NCBI RefSeq assembly: GCF_040654195.1
Contig: NZ_JBFAHM010000003.1
Coordinates: 1-64,000, forward strand
Origin: Hamadaea sp013361475
GTDB lineage: Bacteria; Actinomycetota; Actinomycetes; Mycobacteriales; Micromonosporaceae
DNA length: 64,000 nt
Direction of reading: 5' to 3'
Position numbers and translations under genes: made by a program. Shown here in pieces: positions 32,360 through 40,892 of the stretch; the stretch's first letter is position 1; the number at the start of each line of letters is the position of its first letter. The notes under the pieces are model-generated. The model had not been told where the DNA came from. It did not search any database and saw only the letters and a list, made by a program, of their open reading frames with translations.

Positions 32360-34669
32360 ATGATGGACGCCCACCGATCTCTTACCGGCGCGCTCGCCGC
32401 CGCCTTGACCGCCACCACGCTCCTGTCCGTCTCCCTGCTGATCCGCCCGGCGGCGCAGACCGTTGACGACGTCGACCGAGCCGGCGCCGCGCTGACCGGA
32501 CTCGACCTGTCCAGCGCCAACCGGCGTACGCCGATCGCCGGGCTCTACGACTGGAGCAAGGCCGGGTATCGCAACGGTGCGAACCTGCCCGGTTCCGGTG
32601 ACGTCAACCCCGACGCCGCCTGTCAGGTCACCGCCTCCGAACTCGCCACCCAGTACGCGGTGCACCCGAACGACGGCGTGGACGACACGACCGGTCTCCA
32701 ATCCGCGATCGACTTTGTGCGTACCACTTGCTCCGCGACGGCGAGTTTCACGAAGCTGTCGCTGATCACGTTGCCCGCGGGCGTGCTGAATGTGAGCCGC
32801 CAGCTGGGCGTCGACGCCGACTACCTGATCGTGCGCGGAGCCGGCAGTGATCCGGCGACCGGGACCCGCCTGGTCTTCCAGCCCGACGCGAACACCCGCT
32901 ACGACACGCTGACCGCCGACGGCTCGGACTGGGACGAGGACGGCATGGTGTCTGGGCAGGGCAAGGGCGGCTGGCTGTGGCCCGGCCGCGGGTTGTTCCG
33001 GGTGCAGTCCCGGCAGGTGCACAGCGCCTACGCGAGTGATTACGCCGCCGCGCCCGCCAACCGGAAGGACATCTTCGAGGGCACGGTGAACGTGCACTGG
33101 AAGGCGGGGCAGAAGCTCGCCGCGAAGCCCGGCGAGACCGGGTACGCCGCCCGGACCGGTGACACCGTGGTCTATGTGGCGAGCCTGACCGGGCTGACGG
33201 CCGGGACGCTGGTGAACATCCGGGCCGCCAACTCGGTGAAGTTCTACAACTCGCAGAACGTCTTCGACACCGCCCTGATGAGCAATCTGCACATGCGGCA
33301 GCAGATCTTCACGATCACCGCCGTGAACTCGACCGCGAAGTCGATCACCCTGGACAAGCCGCTGGAGTACGACGTCCCGATCACCTCCACGTCGGACGGC
33401 TCCGCCGCTATCGGCGGCACGGTGTACGACTCGAAGGCCGCGCCGCTGGTCGACCCGGTCGTCGGCGTCGGCTTCGAGAACTTCTTCCTGACCCAGAACG
33501 AGCCCGGCCTCAACGCCGCGGACGCCGTGCACAACTACGGCAACATGGACCCGCCGGGGGAGATGCACGGCATCGTCTTCAAATGGGCGGCGAACTCCTG
33601 GGTGCGGGGCATCCGTACCTCGATGACCGGCTCCCACCCGATCGTCACGGAGGAGGCGGCTCGTCTCACCATTGTGGACAACTACCTCGACGGGGCCTGG
33701 AACAAGGGCAAGGGCGGCAACGGCTACTTCCGCGGCTCCCGGGTCTGGGACTCGGTCTACGCCGGGAATGTCAGCCGCAACCTGCGCCACTTCACCTTCC
33801 AGTGGTCCGCGTCGGGCAACGTCGCGATCGGCAACGACACCGACTCCGACTTCAACCTCCACGGCGGCTGGGAACGCAACAACCTCATCGAACTGAACAC
33901 CGTGACCGTCCCCTACGCCCATCGATCCGCCAACTGCCAGGCCAACTGCGGCGAGGAGGGCGGGGGTGGGCCGGACGACTCGAACTGGTTCCCGATCTGG
34001 TGGGCCGCCGGGCAGAAGGCGGTCAAGTGGTCGGGATCGTCCGGTCCGCGCAACGTCTTCTTCCACAACACGATGACCAAGCAGCTCGGCTCGGACACCG
34101 CGCCGTACACGGCGTACTACGCCGATCAGTCCCGGATCTACCAGTTCGGGTGGTCCGGGTCCGCGTGGCGCCATCTGGACATCGCGGGCACACCCATCGC
34201 CGACTGGGCCGGCCACGAGCTGGCCGACTACACCGACGGCCACGGCGTCGACGCCTCGCGGACCGATGCGGGTCCGTCGTTGTTCCTGCTTTCCCTGACT
34301 GGTACGCCGAGCGCCTCACCGTCGCCGTCCAGCGCGTCCCCGTCCCCGTCGTCCGCCTCGCCCGCTCCGTCCGGGGTGGTGGGGCTGCGGTGCGCGTTCG
34401 CCCAGACCTCGGTCTGGAGCAGTGGGTACGGCGGGCAGGTGACCGTCTACAACGACGGGACGGCGACCGTCCCGAGCTGGTCGGCCGAGTTCGATCTGCC
34501 GACCGGGACGAGCGTCAGTTCGATGTGGCGAGCGACGTACGCCAAGAGCGGCAGTCATTACGTGGTGACGCCGTTGGCGTACGCGGCCGACATCGCGCCC
34601 GGCGGCTCGGAGTACTTCGGCTTCAACGTCAGCGGCCTCGGTACGCCCTCGAACCTGACCTGCCGCTGA
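32360..34669 (+). CDS. Secreted beta-helix protein with CBM2 cellulose-binding module
   Basis: 769 residues. An N-terminal hydrophobic signal segment (LTGALAAALTATTLLSVSLL) is followed by a pectate-lyase-like beta-helix region: YDWSKAGYRNGANLPG, then HPNDGVDDTTGLQSAID, the usual start of such folds, and later RLTIVDNYLDGAWN and SRNLRHFTFQWSASGNVAIG. A Ser/Pro linker (about 647-668) leads to a family 2 carbohydrate-binding module (672-769) with the bounding cysteines and exposed tryptophans. It is probably a plant-polysaccharide-degrading enzyme; the exact substrate cannot be read. No Shine-Dalgarno is clear. The promoter region holds TGGACAGTGTTCCA, a short inverted repeat near 32334-32347. 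Confidence 0.82.
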   Translation: MMDAHRSLTGALAAALTATTLLSVSLLIRPAAQTVDDVDRAGAALTGLDLSSANRRTPIAGLYDWSKAGYRNGANLPGSGDVNPDAACQVTASELATQYAVHPNDGVDDTTGLQSAIDFVRTTCSATASFTKLSLITLPAGVLNVSRQLGVDADYLIVRGAGSDPATGTRLVFQPDANTRYDTLTADGSDWDEDGMVSGQGKGGWLWPGRGLFRVQSRQVHSAYASDYAAAPANRKDIFEGTVNVHWKAGQKLAAKPGETGYAARTGDTVVYVASLTGLTAGTLVNIRAANSVKFYNSQNVFDTALMSNLHMRQQIFTITAVNSTAKSITLDKPLEYDVPITSTSDGSAAIGGTVYDSKAAPLVDPVVGVGFENFFLTQNEPGLNAADAVHNYGNMDPPGEMHGIVFKWAANSWVRGIRTSMTGSHPIVTEEAARLTIVDNYLDGAWNKGKGGNGYFRGSRVWDSVYAGNVSRNLRHFTFQWSASGNVAIGNDTDSDFNLHGGWERNNLIELNTVTVPYAHRSANCQANCGEEGGGGPDDSNWFPIWWAAGQKAVKWSGSSGPRNVFFHNTMTKQLGSDTAPYTAYYADQSRIYQFGWSGSAWRHLDIAGTPIADWAGHELADYTDGHGVDASRTDAGPSLFLLSLTGTPSASPSPSSASPSPSSASPAPSGVVGLRCAFAQTSVWSSGYGGQVTVYNDGTATVPSWSAEFDLPTGTSVSSMWRATYAKSGSHYVVTPLAYAADIAPGGSEYFGFNVSGLGTPSNLTCR

Positions 34670-34694
34670 CACTTCGCCCGCGCCGCTTTCGGGG

Positions 34695-34753
34695 CTGGAT
34701 CAGGGATCCGGGTCGAATCTTGACCCAAGATTCGACCGCGATCCCTGATCCAG
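34695..34753. repeat. 59-bp family palindrome, copy 6
   Basis: Copy with loop ACC, between convergent genes, 25 bp after one stop and six bp from the other. The outer stem has GGGATC with GATCCC where other copies have GGGTTC with GAACCC: a compensated change. Confidence 0.92.
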
Positions 34754-34759
34754 CGACCG

Positions 34760-36322
34760 CTAGCGGGTGTCGGGCAACGGCCGCGTCGGGAGGTAGAGGT
34801 GATAGTTGGCGGCGGTCTCCATGGGACGATCCGGGAAGGCCGCCGCCAGCGTCGTGTCCAGCGGCGATCCGATCGGGGCGAGATAGGTGACCTCCCGCGC
34901 CGCGCCGACCTCGTCCCAGTACGGGTGATAGCGGTTCAACCCCTCGGTGAGGTCGTCCCCGACGACAGCACAGATCCGCTCCTCACCGGTCTGGTAGGAG
35001 ATCCAGTTGCAGGTCCAGTAGTCGGCGTACAGGCGGGTCTGGTCGTGCGCGGCCAGTGCGGCGATCACCTTCGGCTGGCCGGCCGCCGCGTCGGTGTAGG
35101 TCGGGGCGTGCACGGCCAGCGCGACCGTGGCGTACACCGCCATCGCCACTCCAGCCGCCAGCGGCACCCCCGCCGCGAGCCGTTGCCAGTTCGGCCGGGC
35201 GACCGAATGCACTCCTGGCGGCTCGCCCGAGAGGCTCCCCGGCGCTGCCATGCCCCGCCAGACGGGTTCCAACCAGGCCGGCGTCGAGATCAGCAGGCAA
35301 CTCAGGTAGCGCGCACTCTCGATGGGGGAGTCCCCGGCCGACGAGTTGCGGGCGTACGAGACGACCGTGATCAGCGCCGCGACTGCGAGGGCCAGCCGCA
35401 TTCCGCTCTCCGGCGTACGCGGAGACCGGTAGGCGAGCACGGCGGCGATGACGAGGAGGGCGGCGTACACCGGACCCCACCACAGCTGCCAATCGGCGCA
35501 GTAGCTCGGTGCGCAGAGCCCGGTGCCGAGCGGTACGCCGAGCAGCCCGCCGCCGTACAGCCGGTCACTCGCCGACGGATCCGTCCCGGTGGTCTGCAGA
35601 TGCCAGAAGACCGCCAGGAAACTCTTCGAGAACGTGTTGTGCAGGTCGTGCCAGATCAGCGGGGACGCGCCGAGCAGCAGCCCGCCCGCCAGCGTCCAGC
35701 CGGCCCGGGAGGCCAGCTGCCGCCGGGCGAAGACGATCAGCAGCAGGGCCGCACCGGCGAGGTAGGGCAGTGGCAGCAGATGGTTCCAGACGATGAGGCC
35801 GCCGAGCAGGCCGATGCCGCCCGTGATCCAGGGGCGGGGCTTCTCGCTCCGGCTGACGGCCAGGACGCCGAGCAGCAGCGCCACCATCATCGGGGAGGTC
35901 TCGGGATAGCCGCCCCCGGCGATGAGCTGGTTCTTGACGATCCGGTCCGAGCCCAGCGCCAGCAGCCCGACCGTCGCCGTCGCCAGCCAGGGCGAGTAGA
36001 CGCGCCGCACCAAGGCGTACATCAGGGGCAGGAACAGCGCGAAGAGCGCGAGCGTCGGCAGCCTCAGCGCGAGCGTGGTCGGGCCGAGCAGGCCGACGAA
36101 CGGCGCCGCGAGGTACGCCTCGATCGTGCCCATGTAGTGCTGGCCGTAGAAGTAGACCGGGAAGTCCTCACCACGCCAGATGTGCAGAGCGGCGAGGCCG
36201 ATCGTGGCCTCGTCGCTGTTGGTGAGGGGTGCGTCACGCGCGGTCAGCCAGACCCGGAAACCGACGCCGAGCAGGCCGAGCGCGAACGCCACGAGGGCGG
36301 GACGTCTCCAGACCGGGGGCAC
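34760..36322 (-). CDS. Polytopic membrane glycosyltransferase (GT39/ArnT-like)
   Basis: 520-residue integral membrane protein with about ten hydrophobic helices. The first outer loop has TNSDEATIGLAALHIWRGED, the acidic motif placed as in the lipid-phosphosugar-using GT-C enzymes (PMT/ArnT type), followed by FYGQHYMGTIEAYLAAPFVG. The C-terminal outer domain is small. Such enzymes move a sugar from a polyprenyl phosphate to an envelope acceptor. Donor and acceptor are unknown. GTG start at 36322. It lies 25 bp downstream of regX3 in the same direction. Confidence 0.82.
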   Translation of the reverse strand: MPPVWRRPALVAFALGLLGVGFRVWLTARDAPLTNSDEATIGLAALHIWRGEDFPVYFYGQHYMGTIEAYLAAPFVGLLGPTTLALRLPTLALFALFLPLMYALVRRVYSPWLATATVGLLALGSDRIVKNQLIAGGGYPETSPMMVALLLGVLAVSRSEKPRPWITGGIGLLGGLIVWNHLLPLPYLAGAALLLIVFARRQLASRAGWTLAGGLLLGASPLIWHDLHNTFSKSFLAVFWHLQTTGTDPSASDRLYGGGLLGVPLGTGLCAPSYCADWQLWWGPVYAALLVIAAVLAYRSPRTPESGMRLALAVAALITVVSYARNSSAGDSPIESARYLSCLLISTPAWLEPVWRGMAAPGSLSGEPPGVHSVARPNWQRLAAGVPLAAGVAMAVYATVALAVHAPTYTDAAAGQPKVIAALAAHDQTRLYADYWTCNWISYQTGEERICAVVGDDLTEGLNRYHPYWDEVGAAREVTYLAPIGSPLDTTLAAAFPDRPMETAANYHLYLPTRPLPDTR

Positions 36323-36347
36323 CGGGGGAGCTTACCGGGCCGACCGT

Positions 36348-37031
36348 TCACGGCTCGAACTTGTAACCGAGTCCACGCACGGTGACGAGGTAGCGCGGCG
36401 TCGAAGGCTCCGGCTCGATCTTGGAGCGCAGCCGCTTCACGTGGACGTCGAGCGTCTTGGTGTCGCCGACGTAGTCCGCACCCCAGACGCGGTCGATGAG
36501 CTGACCGCGGGTCAGCACCCGGCCCGCGTTGCGCAGGAGCAGTTCGAGCAGCTCGAACTCCTTGAGCGGCAGCGGGACGGTGTCGCCGGAGACCGTGACG
36601 ACGTGCCGCTCGACGTCCATGCGGACGGGCCCGGCGCTGAGCGTCGCGCCGCCGGCGTCGACCGGCTCCTGCGAACGGCGGCGCAGCACCGCGCGGATGC
36701 GGGCGACCAGCTCCCGCGGCGAGTACGGCTTGGTCACGTAGTCGTCCGCGCCGAGCTCCAGCCCGACGACCTTGTCGATCTCGCTGTCGCGCGCGGTGAC
36801 CATGATGATCGGGACGCTCGACCGGACGCGGAGCTGCCGGCAGACCTCGGTCCCGGACATCTCCGGGAGCATCAGGTCGAGCAGGACGATGTCGGCGCCG
36901 GAGCGGTCGAACTCGGTGAGCGCCGCCGTGCCGGTGGCCGCCACCGACACCTCGAAGCCCTCCTTGCGAAGCATGTAGGAGATGGCGTCCGAGAACGCCT
37001 CCTCATCCTCCACCACGAGTACTCGTGCCAC
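36348..37031 (-). CDS. regX3: Response regulator RegX3
   Basis: OmpR/PhoB-type transcription factor of the phosphate response, 227 residues. The receiver has E8/D9/E10, phosphoacceptor D52 (VLLDLMLPEMSG) and K101 (DYVTKPYSPREL). The winged-helix domain includes LPLKEFELLELLLRNAGRVL and DVHVKRLRSKIE, and ends GLGYKFEP. It lies 58 bp downstream of the senX3-like gene, in the order seen in M. tuberculosis. Start GTG with an AGAAAGA-type ribosome site. Confidence 0.95.
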   Translation of the reverse strand: MARVLVVEDEEAFSDAISYMLRKEGFEVSVAATGTAALTEFDRSGADIVLLDLMLPEMSGTEVCRQLRVRSSVPIIMVTARDSEIDKVVGLELGADDYVTKPYSPRELVARIRAVLRRRSQEPVDAGGATLSAGPVRMDVERHVVTVSGDTVPLPLKEFELLELLLRNAGRVLTRGQLIDRVWGADYVGDTKTLDVHVKRLRSKIEPEPSTPRYLVTVRGLGYKFEP

Positions 37032-37089
37032 GTCTTTCTCTCTTTCTCAGGGCTAGCGGCAAGCTCTCCGGGCTAGCGGCAGGTCTGGG

Positions 37090-38196
37090 TCAGAACGGTT
37101 CGGACAGGGTCAGCCCGAACTCGTCCTCGGGCGGCCGCGCCGGCAGCCGCAGGGTGAACGTCGAACCGCCGCCGACCCGGCTGGAGACATCGACGCGACC
37201 GCCGTGGTTGGTCGCGATGTGCTTGACGATCGCCAGGCCCAGGCCGGTGCCGCCGGCCTCCCGCGAACGCGCCTTGTCGGAGCGGTAGAACCGCTCGAAG
37301 ACCCGGTCCACCTCCTCCGGGGGAATGCCGATCCCCTCGTCGGCGACCTCGATCTCGATCTTCTCGTCGTCGCCCTGCACCGTCACCGAGACGGTCTTCC
37401 CCTCGTCGGAGTACGCGACGGCGTTCTCGATCAGGTTGCCCAGGGCGGTCGCGAGCTGGCTGTCGTTGCCGTACGCCGTCAGGTCGAGCCGGCCGCGTAC
37501 CTCGATGTCGATCGCCTTGGCCTGAGCGGCCGTCCGCGACCGGTCGACCGCCTCGGCGACGACCCAGTCGAGCTGGACCGGCTCCGGGTCGGGCAGCGGT
37601 TCGGCGCCCTGCAGACGGGTCAGTTCGAGCAGTTCGGTGACGAGCGTGCCGAGGCGGACGGACTCCCGCTGCATCCGCAGGGCGAAGCGGCGGGTGGAGT
37701 CGACGTCGACCTCGCCGTCGGTGGCGTCCAGGATCGCCTCGGCGAGCAGCTGCAACGCGCCGATCGGCGTCTTCAGCTCGTGGCTCACGTTGGCCACGAA
37801 GTCACGGCGTACGCGGGCGACCCGGTGCGCGTCGGTGACGTCGAACGCCTCGACCGCGACGAGGCCGCCGCCGAGGGCGACCGCGCGGAGGCTGACCCCC
37901 ATCGGTTCGGCGTCGCTGCCCTCCGCGCCCCGGGGCAGGTCCAGCTCCACCTCACGGCGTACGCCGGTCCGCCGGACCTGGGCGGCGAGCGTACGCACAA
38001 TGGGATGGGCGACCGGAGTGCCTGGCACGGCACCCGCCCGGAGCAGGCCCATCGCGCGGGCGGCCGGATTGGCCAGCGCGATCTGGTCGGAGTCGTCGAG
38101 CACGACGACGCCGACGCGCAGCGAATCCAGGCTCTTGCGGCCGAGCCCGGCGAGCGCGTCCACCTCTGGGGCGGCTGACGAGCGGCGGAGGAACAC
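37090..38196 (-). CDS. senX3: SenX3-like histidine kinase without membrane helices
   Basis: 368-residue kinase. A PAS-like domain (about 25-125: VGVVVLDDSDQIALANPAAR) precedes HisKA with H139 (RDFVANVSHELKTPIGALQL) and the ATPase domain (N box, DEGIGIPPEEVDRVFERFYR, GGTGLGLAIVKHI). M. tuberculosis SenX3 starts with two membrane helices; none is seen here. An in-frame TAA at 38218-38220, only 21 bp upstream, rules out a longer N-terminus. TATCGT six nt before the GTG suggests a leaderless mRNA. It is divergent from phoU. It should phosphorylate RegX3 when phosphate is low. Confidence 0.93.
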   Translation of the reverse strand: MFLRRSSAAPEVDALAGLGRKSLDSLRVGVVVLDDSDQIALANPAARAMGLLRAGAVPGTPVAHPIVRTLAAQVRRTGVRREVELDLPRGAEGSDAEPMGVSLRAVALGGGLVAVEAFDVTDAHRVARVRRDFVANVSHELKTPIGALQLLAEAILDATDGEVDVDSTRRFALRMQRESVRLGTLVTELLELTRLQGAEPLPDPEPVQLDWVVAEAVDRSRTAAQAKAIDIEVRGRLDLTAYGNDSQLATALGNLIENAVAYSDEGKTVSVTVQGDDEKIEIEVADEGIGIPPEEVDRVFERFYRSDKARSREAGGTGLGLAIVKHIATNHGGRVDVSSRVGGGSTFTLRLPARPPEDEFGLTLSEPF

Positions 38197-38269
38197 GCTG
38201 GAACGATAGCCCGTTGTTTACCAGACCGAACCGAAAAACCGGGGCAAAACAACCGGGCCAGGAGTCAAA

Positions 38270-38308
38270 GTTCACCTATGCGCGGTTCGGCGTTCACCGT
38301 TGTTCATC
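38270..38308 (+). promoter_or_regulatory. PHO-box-like direct repeats upstream of phoU
   Basis: GTTCACC occurs at 38270 and again 22 bp later, followed by GTTCATC ten bp further. PhoP/RegX3 boxes in actinobacteria are GTTCACC-type direct repeats with 11-bp spacing. The intermediate repeat (CGCGGTT) is degenerate. The site lies in the senX3-phoU divergent gap, about 65 bp from the phoU start. Confidence 0.6.
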
Positions 38309-38373
38309 TGGCGGTCGCCCGGCGCACCTACCGTGGCCCCCGACCGACCAACACCGACCCACAGGGATCTTCA

Positions 38374-39060
38374 ATGCGAGAGTCGTTCGGCGCCGCCCTG
38401 CACGAGGTGGGCAACCTGCTCGTCTCCATGGCCGAGGCGGCCCGCACCCAGATGCGCCAGGCGACGTACGCGCTGCTCACCGCGGACAAGGAGGCGGCCG
38501 ACCGGGTCGTCGCCCGGGACGCGGAGATCAACGAGCTGTACCGCCAGGTGGAGGAGCGGGTCTTGCGCCTGCTCGCCCAGCAGCAGCCGGTCGCCCGGGA
38601 TCTGCGCATGGTGATCACCGCCCAGCACGTCGCGACCGACCTGGAGCGCATGGGCGACCTCGCCGACCACGTCGCGAAGACCGCCCTGCGCCGGCACCCG
38701 GCCGCCGCCGTCCCGGCCGAGCTGGCCACGGTCATCGCCGAGATGGCCGAGGTCGCCGACCGCATCGCCGGCAAGATCACCCTCGTGCTGGCCCGCTACG
38801 ACACCAAGCGTGCGGCCGAGCTGGAAAACGACGACGACGTGATGGACGCGCTGGAGCGCGACCTGTTCGCCGTCATCCTCGGCGAGTCGTGGCAGCACGG
38901 CGTGGAGGCGGCGATCGACGCCGCGCTGCTCGGCCGGTTCTACGAGCGGTACGCCGACCACGCGGTGAACGCGGGGCGCCACGTGATCTACCTGGTGACC
39001 GGCGAGATCGCCGACGGGCAGGCCTCCGACGAGGACCCGGACCTCCCCGAGTCCCTCTGA
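38374..39060 (+). CDS. phoU: Phosphate signalling protein PhoU
   Basis: 228-residue helical protein with two PhoU repeats, starting ESFGAALHEVGNLLVSMAEA and containing ARDLRMVITAQHVATDLERMGDLADHV, with the metal-binding E/DxxxD pattern repeated near RFYERYADHAVNAGRHVIYL. PhoU restrains the phosphate-starvation response by linking the Pst transporter to the sensor kinase. It is divergent from senX3-regX3 and preceded by PHO-box-like repeats and an AGGGAT ribosome site. No pst genes are in the window. Confidence 0.95.
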   Translation: MRESFGAALHEVGNLLVSMAEAARTQMRQATYALLTADKEAADRVVARDAEINELYRQVEERVLRLLAQQQPVARDLRMVITAQHVATDLERMGDLADHVAKTALRRHPAAAVPAELATVIAEMAEVADRIAGKITLVLARYDTKRAAELENDDDVMDALERDLFAVILGESWQHGVEAAIDAALLGRFYERYADHAVNAGRHVIYLVTGEIADGQASDEDPDLPESL

Positions 39061-39085
39061 CCTGACGGCCCTGTCCGGCTGCCGG

Positions 39086-40006
39086 CTATTTCTTGGAGGC
39101 GAGCGCCCGCGCGAAGAACATCATGTTCGCCGGGCGCTCGGCCAGCCGCCGCATGAGGTAGCCGTACCACTCGGTGCCGTAGGGCACGTAGACGCGTACC
39201 TGGTAGCCCTCGCGGACGAGCCGGCGCTGCTCCTCCGGGCGTACGCCGTAGAGTAGCTGGAACTCGAACTCGCCGGGACCACGGTCGAACCACCGGGCCC
39301 GGTCCTCGCCGATGGCGATCAGCCTTGGGTCGTGCGTGGCCAGCATCGGGTAGCCCTGCCCGGCCATGAGCACGTTCATGCAGCGGACGTAGGACTTGTC
39401 GACGTCCAGCGCGGATTGATACGCCACGTGCTCGGGCTCCGAGTACGCCCCCTTGCACAGCCGGACGCGGGAGCCGGCGGTCGCCAGCTCGCGACAGTCC
39501 TGCTCGGTACGCCGAAGGTAGGACTGCAGGACCGCACCCGTCCCCGGATAGTCCTTGCGCAGCCGATTCAGGACCGACAGCGTCGAGTCGGTGGTGGTGT
39601 GGTCCTCCATGTCCAGGGTGACCGTCGTGCCCGCCTCGGCGGCGGCCGCGCAGATCGCCCGGGCGTTCGCCTCGGCCAGATCCTCGTCGAAGGCCTGGCC
39701 GAGCGCCGAGAGCTTCACGCTCACCTCGGCCGCGCCGGTCAGCCCCGCTTCGGCCAGGGCGGCCAGCAAGGTGAGGTATTCGTCCCGGGTCGCGCTCGCC
39801 TGCTCAGGCGTCAGCGTGTCCTCGCCGAGGAAGTCCAGCGTGCTCCGCAGCCCTTGATCGGCCAGCTCCCGGGTCACCCGGAGGGCGTCGGGCGTACCGG
39901 TGCCGGCGACGAACCGTTTGACCACGTCCCGGCTGACGGGGGCGGAGCCGACGAACTTTTCGACCTTGCCGGATCGCGACGCTGCGAGAATGACCGACCT
40001 GAGCAT
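39086..40006 (-). CDS. Proline dehydrogenase
   Basis: Monofunctional FAD enzyme that oxidises proline to pyrroline-5-carboxylate, 306 residues. It shows the barrel strands VSVKLSALG, TVTLDMEDHTTTD, VRLCKGAYSEP, PMLATHDPRLI and the C-terminal RVYVPYGTEWYGYLMRRLAERP that binds substrate. The partner P5C dehydrogenase is not adjacent. TACGCT six nt before the ATG and no Shine-Dalgarno suggest a leaderless mRNA. It is convergent with phoU. Confidence 0.95.
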   Translation of the reverse strand: MLRSVILAASRSGKVEKFVGSAPVSRDVVKRFVAGTGTPDALRVTRELADQGLRSTLDFLGEDTLTPEQASATRDEYLTLLAALAEAGLTGAAEVSVKLSALGQAFDEDLAEANARAICAAAAEAGTTVTLDMEDHTTTDSTLSVLNRLRKDYPGTGAVLQSYLRRTEQDCRELATAGSRVRLCKGAYSEPEHVAYQSALDVDKSYVRCMNVLMAGQGYPMLATHDPRLIAIGEDRARWFDRGPGEFEFQLLYGVRPEEQRRLVREGYQVRVYVPYGTEWYGYLMRRLAERPANMMFFARALASKK

Positions 40007-40126
40007 GTCAGCAGCGTATCTCCGATTCGGCCCGGAGTCGGGTTGTGAGGTACGTCCCGTCCGTCGGAAACGGTTCCGGTAAACCTCGGCACACCACTTC
40101 CGTCAAGATTGCTCTACCTTTGTCGG

Positions 40127-40714
40127 GTGGACTTCGATGCGTACGCCAAGACCGCCGTTGACCTGGTCAATGTCCGGCTTGACACCCTCGACGACCTTCG
40201 TGCGCTTTTTGCGGACGACCGGGAGTGGATGAAGGAGTCGGTCGCCGATAAGGAGATGGCGGTCTTCCGGCGGGCTCAACGCAAGCTCCGGGACGTCTTC
40301 GAGGCCGGCGCGGCCGGCCGCGACGCCGACGCCGTGGCCGATCTGAACGTTTTGCTCGAGACCTTCCCGGTCCAGCCGCGGATCTCGGGGCACGACGCCG
40401 GGGACTGGCACATGCACGTCACGAGCCGGGGCGCGTCCGCCTCGGCCGAATACCTGGCCGGCGCGGCCTGGGGGCTGGCCGTCTGGCTCTGCGAGTACGG
40501 CAGCGCCCGGTTCGGCGTCTGCGCCGACGAGCGGTGCGGCAACGTCTATCTGGACACCTCGTCCAACAACTGCCGCCGGTTCTGCTCCGAGCGCTGCGCG
40601 ACGCGGTCGCACGTGGCCGCTCATCGGGCGCGGAAGAAGGCGGCGATCGACGAGGTGGCGGCGCTGCCGAGCGCCACCGTCGCGCCGAAGGCCCCGGTCG
40701 CCGTCGGTCGCTGA
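40127..40714 (+). CDS. ABATE/CGNR zinc-finger protein
   Basis: 195 residues. The N-terminal part is an ABATE-like helical domain (AYAKTAVDLVNVRL, later SAEYLAGAAWGLAVWL). The C-terminal zinc finger has the CGNR signature (CADERCGNVYLDTSSNNCRR, then FCSERC), which binds DNA or RNA in presumed stress-response regulators. GTG at 40127 lies six nt after TACCTT, so it is probably leaderless. A long hairpin follows the gene. Targets unknown. Confidence 0.88.
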   Translation: MDFDAYAKTAVDLVNVRLDTLDDLRALFADDREWMKESVADKEMAVFRRAQRKLRDVFEAGAAGRDADAVADLNVLLETFPVQPRISGHDAGDWHMHVTSRGASASAEYLAGAAWGLAVWLCEYGSARFGVCADERCGNVYLDTSSNNCRRFCSERCATRSHVAAHRARKKAAIDEVAALPSATVAPKAPVAVGR

Positions 40715-40735
40715 GCCGCTCTCGCGGGATTTCTC

Positions 40736-40806
40736 GATCATCGCGTCAGCCATGCTGTTTCACTGGACATTTCGCCTCGTGAAACAGCGTGGCTGACGCG
40801 ATGATC
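40736..40806. terminator. Long hairpin after CGNR gene
   Basis: Twenty-eight-bp arms with one G-T pair (left 40736-40763, beginning GATCATCGCGTCAGCC; right 40779-40806) and a 15-nt loop. It lies 22 bp after the stop codon. It has no sequence in common with the 59-bp palindromes and no T-run. Confidence 0.75.
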
Positions 40807-40892
40807 ACGCGTACGCGAGTACCGAGCGGTCCCGGCGGATGGGCCGAAAGGGCGATCCACGCTCGGCTGGTCGTCCAGTAGCGTTGCCGCCC

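Noticed and set aside
32234..34243. A 669-codon minus-strand open frame and other frames of 400-700 codons opposite clear genes
   Set aside because: Low-complexity Arg/Val/Gly sequence with no domain; each overlaps a gene with real motifs.
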